In this document: positions 38,356 through 47,838 of the stretch, in pieces
Layout: each line of letters begins with the position of its first letter
Numbering within the stretch: position 1 is the stretch's first letter
Origin: Cocleimonas flava
Lineage (GTDB): Bacteria; Pseudomonadota; Gammaproteobacteria; Thiotrichales; Thiotrichaceae
NCBI RefSeq assembly: GCF_004339015.1
Contig: NZ_SMFQ01000004.1
Location: forward strand, 929,901-993,900
DNA: 64,000 nt
Direction of reading: 5' to 3'
Made by a program: the position numbers and the translations under genes
The notes under the pieces: model-generated
What the model saw: only the letters and a program-made list of their open reading frames with translations
The model's database searches: none
What the model was told of the DNA's origin: nothing

Positions 38356-39216
38356 TTATTGCCCACCTTGTTGTTTGAAGTACTTAAAGAATTCCGCATC
38401 AGGTTCGATAACCATAATATCTCCACCATTACCCAACGACTTCTTGTAAGCACCTAAACTTCTGTAAAAAGCGTAGAACTCTGGATTTCTCTGATAAGCC
38501 TTCGCGTAGATTTCAGCAGACTTAGCATCACCGTTACCACGAATTTTCTCAGCATCACGGTAAGCATTTGCTTCAATAATGACAGCCTGACGATCAGCAA
38601 TAGCGCGAAGCTTTTCACCTTCAGCTTTACCACGAGAACGGAAGTCCTGAGCTACACGTTGTCTTTCAGAACGCATTCTTTCATAAACAGATTCACTAAC
38701 AGACTCAGGAAAGTCAATTTGACTGACACGAGTGTCAACAATTTCAATACCCAGAGACTTGGCAGACTCTGCCGCTTTTTCACGCAATTCGGTCATGATT
38801 TCACCACGTTCACCGGTAATTGCTTCTTTAACCGTACGCGTACTAAATTCGTTTCTAAGTCCATCTTTCATAATACTTTCAAGACGGTTCTGAGCACGAT
38901 TCAAGTCACCACGAGTTGCACGATAAAATACACCGGCATCGGCAATACGCCATTTAACAAAGAAGTCTACTTGTACGTATTTCTTCTCTCCTGTTAAGAA
39001 ACGATCAGGTTGCGCATCAAGCGTCAAAATAAGCTTTGAAAACTTTTCTACCGTATTCACAAAAGGAATTTTGAAATGTAGACCTGGTTTAATATCAGTT
39101 TCTACAATTTCCTTGAATCGGAATTTAATTGCAGTTTCACGCTGGTCTACCGTATAGGTTGCCGTAGCAAAAATAAATACGATAACCGCGATAACAATAA
39201 TTACTATATTTTTCAT
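38356..39216 (-). CDS. hflC: HflC, FtsH-associated SPFH-domain membrane protein
   Basis: 286 residues with an N-terminal membrane anchor (IVIIVIAVIVFIFATATY) and a SPFH/band-7 domain (VDQRETAIKFRFKEIVETDI, PGLHFKIPFVNTVEKF). With HflK it forms a periplasm-facing assembly around the FtsH protease and modulates its action on membrane proteins. The first base of the start codon region overlaps the hflK stop by one base, indicating coupling. Confidence 0.97.
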   Translation of the reverse strand: MKNIVIIVIAVIVFIFATATYTVDQRETAIKFRFKEIVETDIKPGLHFKIPFVNTVEKFSKLILTLDAQPDRFLTGEKKYVQVDFFVKWRIADAGVFYRATRGDLNRAQNRLESIMKDGLRNEFSTRTVKEAITGERGEIMTELREKAAESAKSLGIEIVDTRVSQIDFPESVSESVYERMRSERQRVAQDFRSRGKAEGEKLRAIADRQAVIIEANAYRDAEKIRGNGDAKSAEIYAKAYQRNPEFYAFYRSLGAYKKSLGNGGDIMVIEPDAEFFKYFKQQGGQ

Positions 39217-40442
39217 TATCGTGACCCTCTCGTTGCGTCTCTTACACCATCGCGAATACTACCGCTCTGCTGGGCTCTTTGATTTCTTAGCGCCTGCTCT
39301 ACTAAACCTGCTGTCGCTGGATCAAAATCATCCGTTGCACTGGTTGATGGTTTGCTCGTATTTAGTTGATTCAATGGCAAGTACAATAAATTGTTACCTG
39401 ATTTTGAATCAACCATGATTTTAGTTGTATTTGCATAAACGCTTTCCATTGTTTCCAGGTAAAGACGTTTTCTGGTTACATCAGGAGCCTTTTCGTATTC
39501 AGCAACTAACTGACTGAAACGTGACGCATCACCTTCTGCTTTTGAGATTGCCTGACTTTCGTAAGCAGTCGCCGCTTCACTTAAGCGTGATGCTTTACCT
39601 TCAGCGATAGGTACTACGCTGTTTGCGTAAGTTTCCGCCTGATTTTTGAATCTATCCAAATCCTCACGCGCTCTGTTGGCATCATCAAATGCATCTTTAA
39701 CCTGCTTTGGAGCTTCAGCATAAGTTACGTTGACTTTGACAACTTCTAAACCTGATTTGTAGTCATCTAATACTTTTTGCATAACGATACGAGTATCAGG
39801 AGCAATCGCGCCACGATTCTCTTTCAAAATAGAATCCATGGTATTAAGACTGGCAATTTCTCTAACAGCGCTTCGCATTACTTGAAAAAGTGTGCCAATT
39901 GACTGGTTTCTTTCGTAATCTGGAAGGTAGATATTAAATAAGTAATCTTCTGCATTCTTGATTTTGTACTGAGCAGCAACACCTAAATCGACGATATTTT
40001 CATCGCGTGTCAGCATGTGCGTACGATCTTCTGCTGTACGAACTCGGTCGATATCAACAAGCTCAACCGTATCAACTGGGTAAGGGATATGCCAATGCAA
40101 GCCAGGAAGCGTTGTTTCGGTGAATGCACCAAATCTAAACTCTACTCCACGTTGCGCAGAATCTACTGTGTAGAATCCTGTTGCCAACCATGCAGATAGT
40201 GCCACAAGACCGATTATTATTAGAGAAGTACTGCTTGGGCCATTACCACTACCCAATTTCTTTTTCCCAAATAAGCCACCGATTTTATCATTCATTTTAC
40301 GCGTGATATCTTCAATGTTATCTACTGGATTGCCTTTAGAATTTCCTTTCGAACTTTCTTTAGAGCCTCCATTAGAATTATCACCCGATTTACCTTTACT
40401 CCAAGGGTCTTTATCATCGCCACCTGGTTCATTCCAAGGCAT
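39216..40442 (-). CDS. hflK: HflK, FtsH-associated SPFH-domain membrane protein
   Basis: 408 residues. A Gly/Lys/Ser-rich cytoplasmic N-terminus (MPWNEPGGDDKDPWSKGKSG) precedes a single membrane segment (about 73-92) and the SPFH domain (VDSAQRGVEFRFGAFTETT, PGLHWHIPYPVDTVELVD). Partner of HflC in the FtsH-regulating complex. First gene of hflK-hflC-DUF2065-hisZ-purA on the minus strand. Confidence 0.97.
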   Translation of the reverse strand: MPWNEPGGDDKDPWSKGKSGDNSNGGSKESSKGNSKGNPVDNIEDITRKMNDKIGGLFGKKKLGSGNGPSSTSLIIIGLVALSAWLATGFYTVDSAQRGVEFRFGAFTETTLPGLHWHIPYPVDTVELVDIDRVRTAEDRTHMLTRDENIVDLGVAAQYKIKNAEDYLFNIYLPDYERNQSIGTLFQVMRSAVREIASLNTMDSILKENRGAIAPDTRIVMQKVLDDYKSGLEVVKVNVTYAEAPKQVKDAFDDANRAREDLDRFKNQAETYANSVVPIAEGKASRLSEAATAYESQAISKAEGDASRFSQLVAEYEKAPDVTRKRLYLETMESVYANTTKIMVDSKSGNNLLYLPLNQLNTSKPSTSATDDFDPATAGLVEQALRNQRAQQSGSIRDGVRDATRGSR

Positions 40443-40714
40443 ACACTGTTACTCCAAAATTTAAGATTATTTAATTATGGGGATTCGATTACAACTCTCA
40501 AGGATACAACCTAAAGATTTGTAAAACCCAAAGCCGAGATTGTACACACTTGCTATGGCTCTTGCATAATGTTCTTACTAAATTATAAAATTTAATAGAG
40601 AAAATAAAAATTCGATTCTAATCAATATTTATATCTGTTTATTGATCTAACTCTTGAATTCTATTCAAAACTAAAGCGATAATATAAGTATTTATTAATA
40701 TAGCTTGTTTTTAT

Positions 40715-41617
40715 ATGTATTCTTCAACGACACCAGAGACAGCAGATAGCCACTTAAACTCTAGCAAGTTTTTGCCAGAGCTTAATCAAAATGAGATTAA
40801 AGCGCTGCAACAAGATACGGCGAAGAAATTTAATCTATCCCCCTACTTTGCTGATGACTTAAAGATCGGCGGCAAAGGACCTGAGCTAGCTATTATCCCT
40901 GCTGGCCAATATGAAATGGGATCGAACCGTGATGAATTCGGCCACTCCGTTAACGAATACCCCCAGCATTACACGCATATTACTCAACCTTTTGCGATTG
41001 GTCGTTTTACAGTAACCGCAGAAGAGTTTGAAAAATTTCGTGAAGATACAGAATGGTTTTTGCGCAATGACCTAATTTGGTCCGAAGGAAGAAAACCGGT
41101 AATTAATATTCGTATGGCGGATGCCGCGTTATACCTGAAATGGCTCAGCGATCAAACGGGAAAACGTTACCGATTACCCACAGAGTCTGAATGGGAATAC
41201 GCTGCACGCGCAGGCACAAATTCAGCGTTTCATTTTGGCGACGAAGTCACTTGTAAGGAAGTGCATTTTCATTCGCTATTTCCCTACAATGAAGCGAAAA
41301 AGAAGAAGCGCTGGTTTTTACCTTTATGTTCACCCATGGCAACCGCTTTGGAAGTGGGGTGCAAACCACCTAATAACTGGGGCTTACATGAAGTGCACGG
41401 CAACGTCTGGGAGTTTACCAGCACACCTTGGCGTGATTCTCATGTTAATAGCAATCGAGATGGCTCAAATGACTCAGGCTTTATTAGCTCTGCGATTGTT
41501 ACCAAAGGCGGCTCATGGTTCGATGAAGCGATCCACGCACGCAGTGCCGCCAGAAAAAAACGCTTATATGATGAAATGGACACCAATCTCGGTTTTCGTG
41601 TTGTAAGAGACTTATAA
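40715..41617 (+). CDS. SUMF1/FGE-sulfatase superfamily protein, not a canonical formylglycine-generating enzyme
   Basis: 300 residues; after an N-terminal region of about 55 residues the SUMF1-type domain starts AIIPAGQYEMGSNRDEFGH and continues with FAIGRFTVTAEEFEKF, YRLPTESEWEYAARAG, LHEVHGNVWEFTSTPW, and ends VTKGGSWFDEAIHARSAARK then NLGFRVVRDL. True formylglycine-generating enzymes have two Cys after GGS(W/Y); here none, so sulfatase activation is unlikely. Relatives act in varied oxidative or structural roles. No signal peptide. A short sub-motif of the dispersed repeat (five C then TACTTT) lies at 40837-40850. Partner unknown. Confidence 0.85.
   Translation: MYSSTTPETADSHLNSSKFLPELNQNEIKALQQDTAKKFNLSPYFADDLKIGGKGPELAIIPAGQYEMGSNRDEFGHSVNEYPQHYTHITQPFAIGRFTVTAEEFEKFREDTEWFLRNDLIWSEGRKPVINIRMADAALYLKWLSDQTGKRYRLPTESEWEYAARAGTNSAFHFGDEVTCKEVHFHSLFPYNEAKKKKRWFLPLCSPMATALEVGCKPPNNWGLHEVHGNVWEFTSTPWRDSHVNSNRDGSNDSGFISSAIVTKGGSWFDEAIHARSAARKKRLYDEMDTNLGFRVVRDL
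40837..40850 (-). repeat. Degenerate dispersed-motif match inside the SUMF1-like gene
   Basis: TCCCCCTACTTTG, five C instead of six and without CAC or the T-run. In frame it encodes SPYF. It may be a decayed copy or chance. Confidence 0.3.
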
Positions 41618-41731
41618 AATACCTGTCATTCCATTTTTAGACTACAATTCCCCGACCTAATCTAGAGCAAAGCTAGGGCTAAATCAAAACTACACCAAGC
41701 CTTATCTAAGTAAAAATCGTCAAGGATAATC

Positions 41732-42895
41732 GTGGAAACATTAAATATTCGTTCGGGTGAATTCCAGCTGGAACGCCTGCCAAAAATCAAAAACGATACT
41801 TTACGTGGCTGGGATGCCGCCGATGAGCTTTTAATAGAAACAGTGCTTACTGACTATTCTCATCTGTTAGTCACCCCCCCACTTATAGCCAATGATTCTT
41901 TTGGCGCTCTTGCATTAGCCTTTAATGAATACTCGGTGCATAGCTGGTCTGATTCATTTATCTCACACCTTGCCACTACGCATAACCTATCTCTCAATAA
42001 AATCTCTGCTAGTCCCGTATTAATTCCATCGACAAAAGAAGCAGAAGGAAAGTACGATCTGGTTTTGATTAAAATACCCAAGACTTTATCGTTGCTGGAA
42101 GATCAACTGTGCCGACTTAAGCCACATATACACCCTGAAACGGTGATTATCGGCGCAGCCATGAGCAAACATATTCACACCTCGACACTCAAGCTGTTTG
42201 AAAAAATTATCGGTACTACAACGACTTCGCGCGCAACCAAAAAAGCACGATTGATTTATGCACAAAATGACCAGAAAAATAATGTCGTTTCTCCCTACCC
42301 GAAAACCATTAAAGATGAATCATCTGGAATAAATCTACAGAATTTTGCCAATGTGTTTGCCAATGATCATCTGGATATCGGCACACGCTTTTTTCTGGAG
42401 ACAATTAAAAAGCATTTAAATCAACATGGAGAATATGCCGAGCAAGCACCTAATATCATTGATTTAGGCTGCGGTAACGGAATTCTTGGAATTGCGGCGA
42501 AACAATTAATACCCCATGCAAAAATCAGTTTTACTGATGAATCTTACGCTGCAATAGCTTCTGCAAAAATTAACTACAGTAACGAAACAATCGATAAAAA
42601 TACTGACGATGCAGAGTTTTTAATGAGTAACAGCCTTGATCAATATAAAGGTGATACTCCTGACCTAATACTCTGTAACCCGCCCTTTCATCAGGCTCAC
42701 GCCGTCGGCGACCATATTGCCTGGACCATGTTTAAACAAAGCCAGCAAAAGTTACAAAAAAACGGTGAACTCTGGGTAGTCGGAAATCGACACCTTGCCT
42801 ATCACATTAAACTAAAGAAGCTTTTTGGTAATTGCCAGACGGTCGCCAGTAATAAGAAATTTGTGATCTTGGTCGCCACAAAGAATAAAAAATGA
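41732..42895 (+). CDS. rlmG: 23S rRNA (guanine-N2)-methyltransferase RlmG
   Basis: Methylates G1835 of 23S rRNA in E. coli. 387 residues with duplicated Rossmann-type domains as in RlmG/RsmC: an N-terminal non-catalytic half (GWDAADELLIETVL, LVLIKIPKTLSLLEDQL, IHTSTLKLFEKIIG) and a C-terminal catalytic half with IIDLGCGNGILGIAA and the N-methyltransferase motif LILCNPPFHQAHAV. Start is GTG at 41732 after AAGGA. One dispersed motif lies inside (41872-41886, read VTPPLI) and another begins directly after the stop codon. Confidence 0.96.
   Translation: METLNIRSGEFQLERLPKIKNDTLRGWDAADELLIETVLTDYSHLLVTPPLIANDSFGALALAFNEYSVHSWSDSFISHLATTHNLSLNKISASPVLIPSTKEAEGKYDLVLIKIPKTLSLLEDQLCRLKPHIHPETVIIGAAMSKHIHTSTLKLFEKIIGTTTTSRATKKARLIYAQNDQKNNVVSPYPKTIKDESSGINLQNFANVFANDHLDIGTRFFLETIKKHLNQHGEYAEQAPNIIDLGCGNGILGIAAKQLIPHAKISFTDESYAAIASAKINYSNETIDKNTDDAEFLMSNSLDQYKGDTPDLILCNPPFHQAHAVGDHIAWTMFKQSQQKLQKNGELWVVGNRHLAYHIKLKKLFGNCQTVASNKKFVILVATKNKK
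41872..41886 (-). repeat. Dispersed motif copy inside rlmG
   Basis: CACCCCCCCACTTAT on the plus strand followed by AGCC. In frame it encodes Thr-Pro-Pro-Leu-Ile just before the conserved AND(S/A)FGAL segment. Confidence 0.85.
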
Positions 42896-42910
42896 CACCC
42901 CCCACCTTTG
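42896..42910 (-). repeat. Dispersed G6 motif copy abutting the rlmG stop codon
   Basis: CACCCCCCACCTTTG begins at the base after TGA (42893-42895), with AAAAAAT upstream and AGGCATATTTTT downstream. It is the same ACC variant as the 30078 copy. Confidence 0.8.
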
Positions 42911-43048
42911 AGGCATATTTTTAAGGCTTCGCTTGGCTTGATTTTTTATTTGTTCTTTTACTCAGGTCATTTGATTTGCTTAACATTCACCTTATACTAA
43001 AAGGTGCGCAAACAAACATAACACCCTTTCTTTTTGATAACTAAGCTT

Positions 43049-43399
43049 ATGAATAACACTAACAATAATACAAACATCTGTTTTGTCTTTAGCCAGCAAA
43101 CTCTGGATATTGCCATAGACGAATGGGTCGAGGAACGCAGCGAAAGCAGTCCTGCCAAAAAGGAAGCATTCATGATCACCAAAGCTGCATTGCCCTGGTT
43201 TATGCGTCATTTAAATCAAAGCGGTTCCATTTATATGTTCAGCGCAGAAGATATGAAGAATGAAATCGAGAGTTGGAAAAAAGCGCAATTCACAGCATTC
43301 CCAAAGAGAAAGAAACGCATAGAAGAAACCTGCGATCTATTAATAAGCTTTTTTGAGTCCGATCTTATTGAAACGCACAAAATGACGGTACATGCCTAA
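43049..43399 (+). CDS. Hypothetical protein, 116 residues
   Basis: No family recognised. From the ATG at 43049 it opens with an Asn/Thr-rich stretch, then ICFVFSQQTLDIAIDEWVEE, KKEAFMITKAALPWFMRHL and a basic helix FPKRKKRIEETCDLLISFFE. It appears helical and soluble with no membrane segment. The ribosome-binding site is weak. It lies between rlmG and a convergent unknown gene. Composition is protein-like and the frame is open throughout. Confidence 0.6.
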   Translation: MNNTNNNTNICFVFSQQTLDIAIDEWVEERSESSPAKKEAFMITKAALPWFMRHLNQSGSIYMFSAEDMKNEIESWKKAQFTAFPKRKKRIEETCDLLISFFESDLIETHKMTVHA

Positions 43400-43437
43400 C
43401 ACCATACATCGCTAATAAAGCATGTCTTTCAGTTACA

Positions 43438-44583
43438 TTAGCCGGCACTATGCCTAACGATTGCAATTGTTCGTGGCAAATAAACATCAGCAATATGGGT
43501 AGATTCAATCTCCAGCTTTAACTCTGGTAATAGTTTTTGATGAGTAAAATACGCTTCGGGTAATTCACCCTCTCTGCGAACTTCAGAAACCATCTCAATT
43601 GATAGCGGTAACAAAGTTGGGTCAACGTCTATGAGGGTTTCAGTAGGTAAATTATTCAGTGTAAATGACAGCGATTCACCTTGCTTCAGCGTTTTATTCA
43701 ATCTATGTTGATAATTTCGCGTATTTTCCGCAACATCTTTGTCGTCATCACCACCTTTTACGCCTATAAGCTTCATCGGCTCTTCACCATACGCGTCTAT
43801 TTTAACGTCCAAAGCATATTCACCCGGTTTTACTTCATACAAGGTATACTGAAAATCCAGATCTCGCTGCAACGATAAACGCGTCAAGTCATCCAAATCG
43901 ATTTTGTGCGCATGCGTTACGCTACAATTCAGCACTGACATCCATGCAGATGAATATTCTTTTAAATAACCACAGTATTCGCTGTGCCCATGTTCGTCTT
44001 CGAGATTCACACTTACCCGTTTATTGATATAGGACTCAAGAATGGGGTCGTACTCATTACCGCTAGAAGATAGCGCTGTGGTACCCATTTTTTTAATGTA
44101 ATCGCCCTGTGTAGAAAGCACACCACCCGAACCTTTCATACGACTTAAAAACACATTCAACGCTTCACCAATCGCATCATTAAATACGTTAAAAAAGATT
44201 CGTAATTTACGCGACGAGCGATGTAAAAAGTCAGGATTAGAAACCCTTGCCACTTCTTTGGCTCGCTTTAATTGATTCTTTTCGGATAACTCACCGTGAT
44301 TTCTGAAAATCGTGCGAATTTTATCAATATCAACCCCATAGAAAATGAACGAATTGATAGGATTACCCAAAGCATTTGAGGCCGAGCGAGAAAAGTGTAG
44401 CTCCATACCATTCGAATAAATATTCGTTTTACCCCAGACTTTCTTGCCGCTTTGCATTTCAATGGTGGAATGAAAGCCCTGCAAATCTTTAAGTACTCGG
44501 TCTTTATTACTCCATTTCAGTACATTGGATAACAACGCACCGAGAAAAATAAATCCGATGGTTAAGAGAAAAATACTGTCCAT
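43438..44583 (-). CDS. Hypothetical membrane-anchored protein, 381 residues
   Basis: No family recognised. One N-terminal membrane segment (about 4-20, IFLLTIGFIFLGALLSN), then a soluble domain rich in beta-like segments (GYLKEYSSAWMSVLNCSVTH, YEVKPGEYALDVKIDAYGEE). A central helical part (KNQLKRAKEVARVSNPDFLH) precedes it. Orientation suggests the large domain is cytoplasmic or periplasmic, which cannot be decided. It overlaps nothing and its stop lies 39 bp from the stop of the preceding plus-strand gene. Confidence 0.7.
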   Translation of the reverse strand: MDSIFLLTIGFIFLGALLSNVLKWSNKDRVLKDLQGFHSTIEMQSGKKVWGKTNIYSNGMELHFSRSASNALGNPINSFIFYGVDIDKIRTIFRNHGELSEKNQLKRAKEVARVSNPDFLHRSSRKLRIFFNVFNDAIGEALNVFLSRMKGSGGVLSTQGDYIKKMGTTALSSSGNEYDPILESYINKRVSVNLEDEHGHSEYCGYLKEYSSAWMSVLNCSVTHAHKIDLDDLTRLSLQRDLDFQYTLYEVKPGEYALDVKIDAYGEEPMKLIGVKGGDDDKDVAENTRNYQHRLNKTLKQGESLSFTLNNLPTETLIDVDPTLLPLSIEMVSEVRREGELPEAYFTHQKLLPELKLEIESTHIADVYLPRTIAIVRHSAG

Positions 44584-44649
44584 ATAGAATTACTGCCCGT
44601 TTTAATCTGTTTTTTTATCTGTTAAATGGCCTATAACCACATCTAAAGT

Positions 44650-44664
44650 CACCCCCCTACATTG
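44650..44664 (-). repeat. Dispersed G6 motif copy (intergenic, same-strand genes)
   Basis: CACCCCCCTACATTG on the plus strand (ACATT variant), followed by GGGCTTTTTTTT. CCCC/GGGG and AAAG/CTTT can pair, giving a terminator-like hairpin in the plus direction, while both flanking genes read in the minus direction. Confidence 0.82.
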
Positions 44665-44698
44665 GGGCTTTTTTTTTAAAACATGTTTAAGTATGATT

Positions 44699-45460
44699 TT
44701 ATTGATTCAACAATCGCCCGCCATCAACGGGAATGATATGTCCGGTTATGTAGTCTGCCTGAGTAACCAAAAACATAATCGTATTTGCAATATCTTCCGC
44801 TGATCCTGTCTTATTCAAGCTAGTTTTATCCAGTATCGATTGGTGCTGAGCTTTCATTTCTGGACTATCGTCATCATCCTCTGGCCACAAAATCGCACCG
44901 GGCGAGACGCCATTCACTCTAATGTCTGGCCCCAGTTCTTTGGCTAATGATTTAGTCAGCATCGCCAAACCTGCTTTCGCCGAACAATAAACGGGGTGGT
45001 CTTTTAAGGGACGCTCACTGTGAATATCAACCATGTTCACGATACAGCCCTGTACCTTTTTTAAATGAGGTGTGGCAGCTTGAGATAAAAACAAAGGGGC
45101 TTTCAGGTTGCTAGCCATTAAATTATCCCAGTCAGATTCTTTAATCTCTCCCACTTTTGTCGGATAAAAGCTCGAGGCATTATTGATTAATATATCCAAC
45201 CTTCCCGTTTTACTGATTATTTGATCAATCATGCTTTGCAAAGAATCTATATCGGCTAATTCTGCTTGCTGCATCAAACAGGAATTTTCACGCATGGCAT
45301 TGAGTTCATCACAAAGCGCTTTGGCGTCATTTGCGGAGTTGCGATAATGCACAACCACGGTGGCACCTTGTTGATGCAAAGCACGAACCGTTACAGCGCC
45401 AATTCGTCGAGCTGATCCAGTTACCAGTGCTACTTTTCCCTGCAATAATTGCATAGTCAT
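44699..45460 (-). CDS. Pteridine reductase-type SDR
   Basis: 253 residues with VTGSARRIGAVTVRALHQQG, where the TGxxRRIG form is typical of pteridine reductases that reduce dihydrobiopterin or dihydrofolate. It keeps INNASSFYPTKVGEI, the catalytic Tyr and Lys in HPVYCSAKAGLAMLTKSLAK, and PGAILWPEDDDDSPEM. NADPH use is expected from the Arg pair. It is divergent from the MidA-like gene, with only 23 bp between the two starts, so the promoters overlap coding sequence. Confidence 0.9.
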   Translation of the reverse strand: MTMQLLQGKVALVTGSARRIGAVTVRALHQQGATVVVHYRNSANDAKALCDELNAMRENSCLMQQAELADIDSLQSMIDQIISKTGRLDILINNASSFYPTKVGEIKESDWDNLMASNLKAPLFLSQAATPHLKKVQGCIVNMVDIHSERPLKDHPVYCSAKAGLAMLTKSLAKELGPDIRVNGVSPGAILWPEDDDDSPEMKAQHQSILDKTSLNKTGSAEDIANTIMFLVTQADYITGHIIPVDGGRLLNQ

Positions 45461-45483
45461 TAATCCCTATATACTCTAAGCCC

Positions 45484-46683
45484 ATGAAACACGTTCAGAG
45501 TTTACCAGAACCTTCCGCAGATGCCTTGGAACATAGCGAAAAGTTAGTCGCTAACATAAAAAACGCAATCGAAAGCAATGGTGGTAGCATTAGTTTTAAA
45601 CGCTATATGGAAATGGCTTTATACGAACCTTGTTTGGGTTATTACGTCGCAGGCACTCACAAAATTGGTGAACAGGGAGATTTTACAACTGCACCGCAAA
45701 TATCACCGCTATTTTCACAGTGTATTGCGAATCAATGTGCCGAGGTTTTAAAGTCAATATACACAAAAAAAGCCTCCAAAGTGGGGGGGTGCATTTTTGA
45801 ATTTGGCGCAGGCACGGGTATTATGGCTGCCGAAATCCTATTGGAACTTGAAAAGCAAAACAGCTTACCTGAGACTTATTTCATTCTCGATCTGAGTCCC
45901 GAATTGCAACAGCGCCAGAAACAAACGATTGAATCAAAAGCGCCACATTTACTGACCAAAGTCACTTGGTTAACCACCCTGCCCAAACACTTCTCAGGCA
46001 TCGTGTTAGCCAATGAAGTATTAGACGCCATGCCCGTTGATGTATTTACCCAACATGGAGACATCGTCTACGAACATCATGTCATTTGGCAGGATGATGC
46101 GCTTCTCGAACAATTAAGACCTGCGACTGAAACCAATCCGGCACTTCATGATCGCGTATTACGTTTGAATATCCCTAAAGAAGCGACTCCTTACACATCA
46201 GAAATCAATTCACATATAACGCATTGGCTAAAATCAATCGCTGAAATCATAGAAGAAGGATTGGTGCTTTTGATTGACTATGGATACCCACGCAAAGAAT
46301 ATTATTTGGCAGAGCGCAATAAAGGCACCTTGATTTGCCATTATCAGCATTTAGTGAACGAAGCACCATTGCTTAACGTAGGCTTACAAGACATCACTGC
46401 CAACGTTGATTTTACAGCAGTTGCAGAAGCTGCTGACTCCTCTAAATTGGAGGTTGCAGGGTTTACTTCTCAAGCGTGTTTTCTGGCGAATACAGGTTTA
46501 GAAGAATACTTTAAACACGCTTTGGAAAATAATTTAGATGATCAATACACACTCGCACAACAGGTACGTACATTAACGCTCCCCGCAGAAATGGGGGAAC
46601 GTTTTAAATGTATCGGATTAACGAAAAATTATCCACATCAGCTATGCGGCTTTAAAGATTTTGATCAGCGCTATCGACTGTAA
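45484..46683 (+). CDS. MidA/NDUFAF7-family SAM-dependent methyltransferase (COG1565)
   Basis: 399 residues. ISFKRYMEMALYEPCLGYYV and GDFTTAPQISPLFSQCIANQ are the family's opening, then the SAM site FEFGAGTGIMAAEILLEL, LDLSPELQQRQKQTI and VLANEVLDAMPVDVF, then LLIDYGYPRKEYY. Mitochondrial NDUFAF7 methylates an Arg of a complex I subunit; the bacterial substrate is unclear. In bacteria this gene often sits with pteridine reductase, as here. A dispersed motif lies inside, read as KVGGC just before the SAM-binding strand. Confidence 0.92.
   Translation: MKHVQSLPEPSADALEHSEKLVANIKNAIESNGGSISFKRYMEMALYEPCLGYYVAGTHKIGEQGDFTTAPQISPLFSQCIANQCAEVLKSIYTKKASKVGGCIFEFGAGTGIMAAEILLELEKQNSLPETYFILDLSPELQQRQKQTIESKAPHLLTKVTWLTTLPKHFSGIVLANEVLDAMPVDVFTQHGDIVYEHHVIWQDDALLEQLRPATETNPALHDRVLRLNIPKEATPYTSEINSHITHWLKSIAEIIEEGLVLLIDYGYPRKEYYLAERNKGTLICHYQHLVNEAPLLNVGLQDITANVDFTAVAEAADSSKLEVAGFTSQACFLANTGLEEYFKHALENNLDDQYTLAQQVRTLTLPAEMGERFKCIGLTKNYPHQLCGFKDFDQRYRL
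45777..45791 (+). repeat. Dispersed G7 motif copy inside the MidA-like gene
   Basis: CAAAGTGGGGGGGTG on the plus strand, with AAAAAAAGCCTC upstream and CATTTTTG downstream, so the A-run, GCC and T-run elements are all present although this is coding DNA. In frame it encodes Lys-Val-Gly-Gly-Cys. Confidence 0.87.
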
Positions 46684-46787
46684 GTATTCCAATGAGACAT
46701 TAGTAGCAAAAAATGGCTAATGCTACTTTGTAGTATTTGTAATCTTTCTAGCATTACAATTACACCATTAAGATACAAAGCTTTAAT

Positions 46788-47618
46788 TTAACTAATATCA
46801 GTAGGTCCATTACTTTCGTCATACATAACATGTAACACCGTTTCTTCTCGGTGAATACGTGTTTCTAATAGCTTACCTAAGTGAGTAAACTCTTTGATGA
46901 ATTCACTGCGATTTCTTTCATTCACAGGAATATGAGGACTTTGTGTTATCGAGAAGAAAATTTCTATAGAGATATTCTTCATCTCGAGGTTTAACTCGTT
47001 AAACGCTCTTTCACGCTTCGGGTATTTGAGCTGAATGAAGGTTCTAAGGTACGAGTAAAGCTCCTTATCTGCTTTATGAAAATGGGCTTTAATTTTAGAT
47101 GAAAAGGCTTCCAGCCTACCTGCCGCTGCACTGTATTGCTCAGCTTCCGCATGTTTCATCATCTCCTTATAAACAAACAATAATTCGGCCTGCTCTTCTT
47201 CAAGCGTTTTGATTAAACTGTAATCATAAGGAGGGAGTTTTTTAGGGCTTGGAACAGCATTAGCTTCAGCGTTTTTATGCTTATTTTCTTCTGTGTTTTC
47301 TTTAGCTGCTTCGGCTTTTTTTGAGCCTGCGTCTAACATCTTTAAGTTATTATCGCTAACCGCTTTATTAATTGATTTATATTCTGCTTCTTCTTTATCA
47401 ATTTTAGCCTGCTCATGAGTAGAGAACATTTTTTTAACATCGATTTCTTGCACCAGAAATTCTTTCAGCTTTATTTCTGTGGCCAATAATTCTTTTAACT
47501 TTTTAATTTCAATTTCTTGAGCAAGGAATTTTTTCAGATGTTTAGTATCTATCTCTTTATCTAAAACATCGTGAAGATCTATTTCTTTAGTAAGGATTTC
47601 TTTCACTGAATCTAACAT
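46788..47618 (-). CDS. Hemerythrin-like domain protein with N-terminal helical repeats
   Basis: 276 residues from the ATG at 47618. The N-terminus (about 1-62) is five imperfect 10-13-residue repeats with an xEIxxKxLxxxL pattern (KEIDLHDVLD, KEIDTKHLKKFLA, QEIEIKKLKELLA), likely a coiled coil. A Lys/Glu/Ala-rich linker follows (about 75-130). The C-terminal helical domain (about 140-270) has candidate metal-ligand spacing in IKAHFHKADKELYSYL and TRIHREETVLHVMY, as in HHE hemerythrins. Role unknown; oxygen or metal sensing is a guess from the fold. Confidence 0.72.
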   Translation of the reverse strand: MLDSVKEILTKEIDLHDVLDKEIDTKHLKKFLAQEIEIKKLKELLATEIKLKEFLVQEIDVKKMFSTHEQAKIDKEEAEYKSINKAVSDNNLKMLDAGSKKAEAAKENTEENKHKNAEANAVPSPKKLPPYDYSLIKTLEEEQAELLFVYKEMMKHAEAEQYSAAAGRLEAFSSKIKAHFHKADKELYSYLRTFIQLKYPKRERAFNELNLEMKNISIEIFFSITQSPHIPVNERNRSEFIKEFTHLGKLLETRIHREETVLHVMYDESNGPTDIS

Positions 47619-47838
47619 TTTGTTCTCTCTCACTGGGGTTGTGATAATTTTTATTATTACTTGGTAACAGTTCTCCTCCTAATCTACCATAATCACCCTA
47701 TCATTTTTAAACCGCTAGACTAATGGTAGAAGTATTTATGAACCTATAGCTCCTACCCTGCTATTCAAAGTGACATTTGTAGATTGGCGTGTAAAATGGT
47801 CTGATTCGATCTAAAAATATGGACAGCTTAATAACAAT

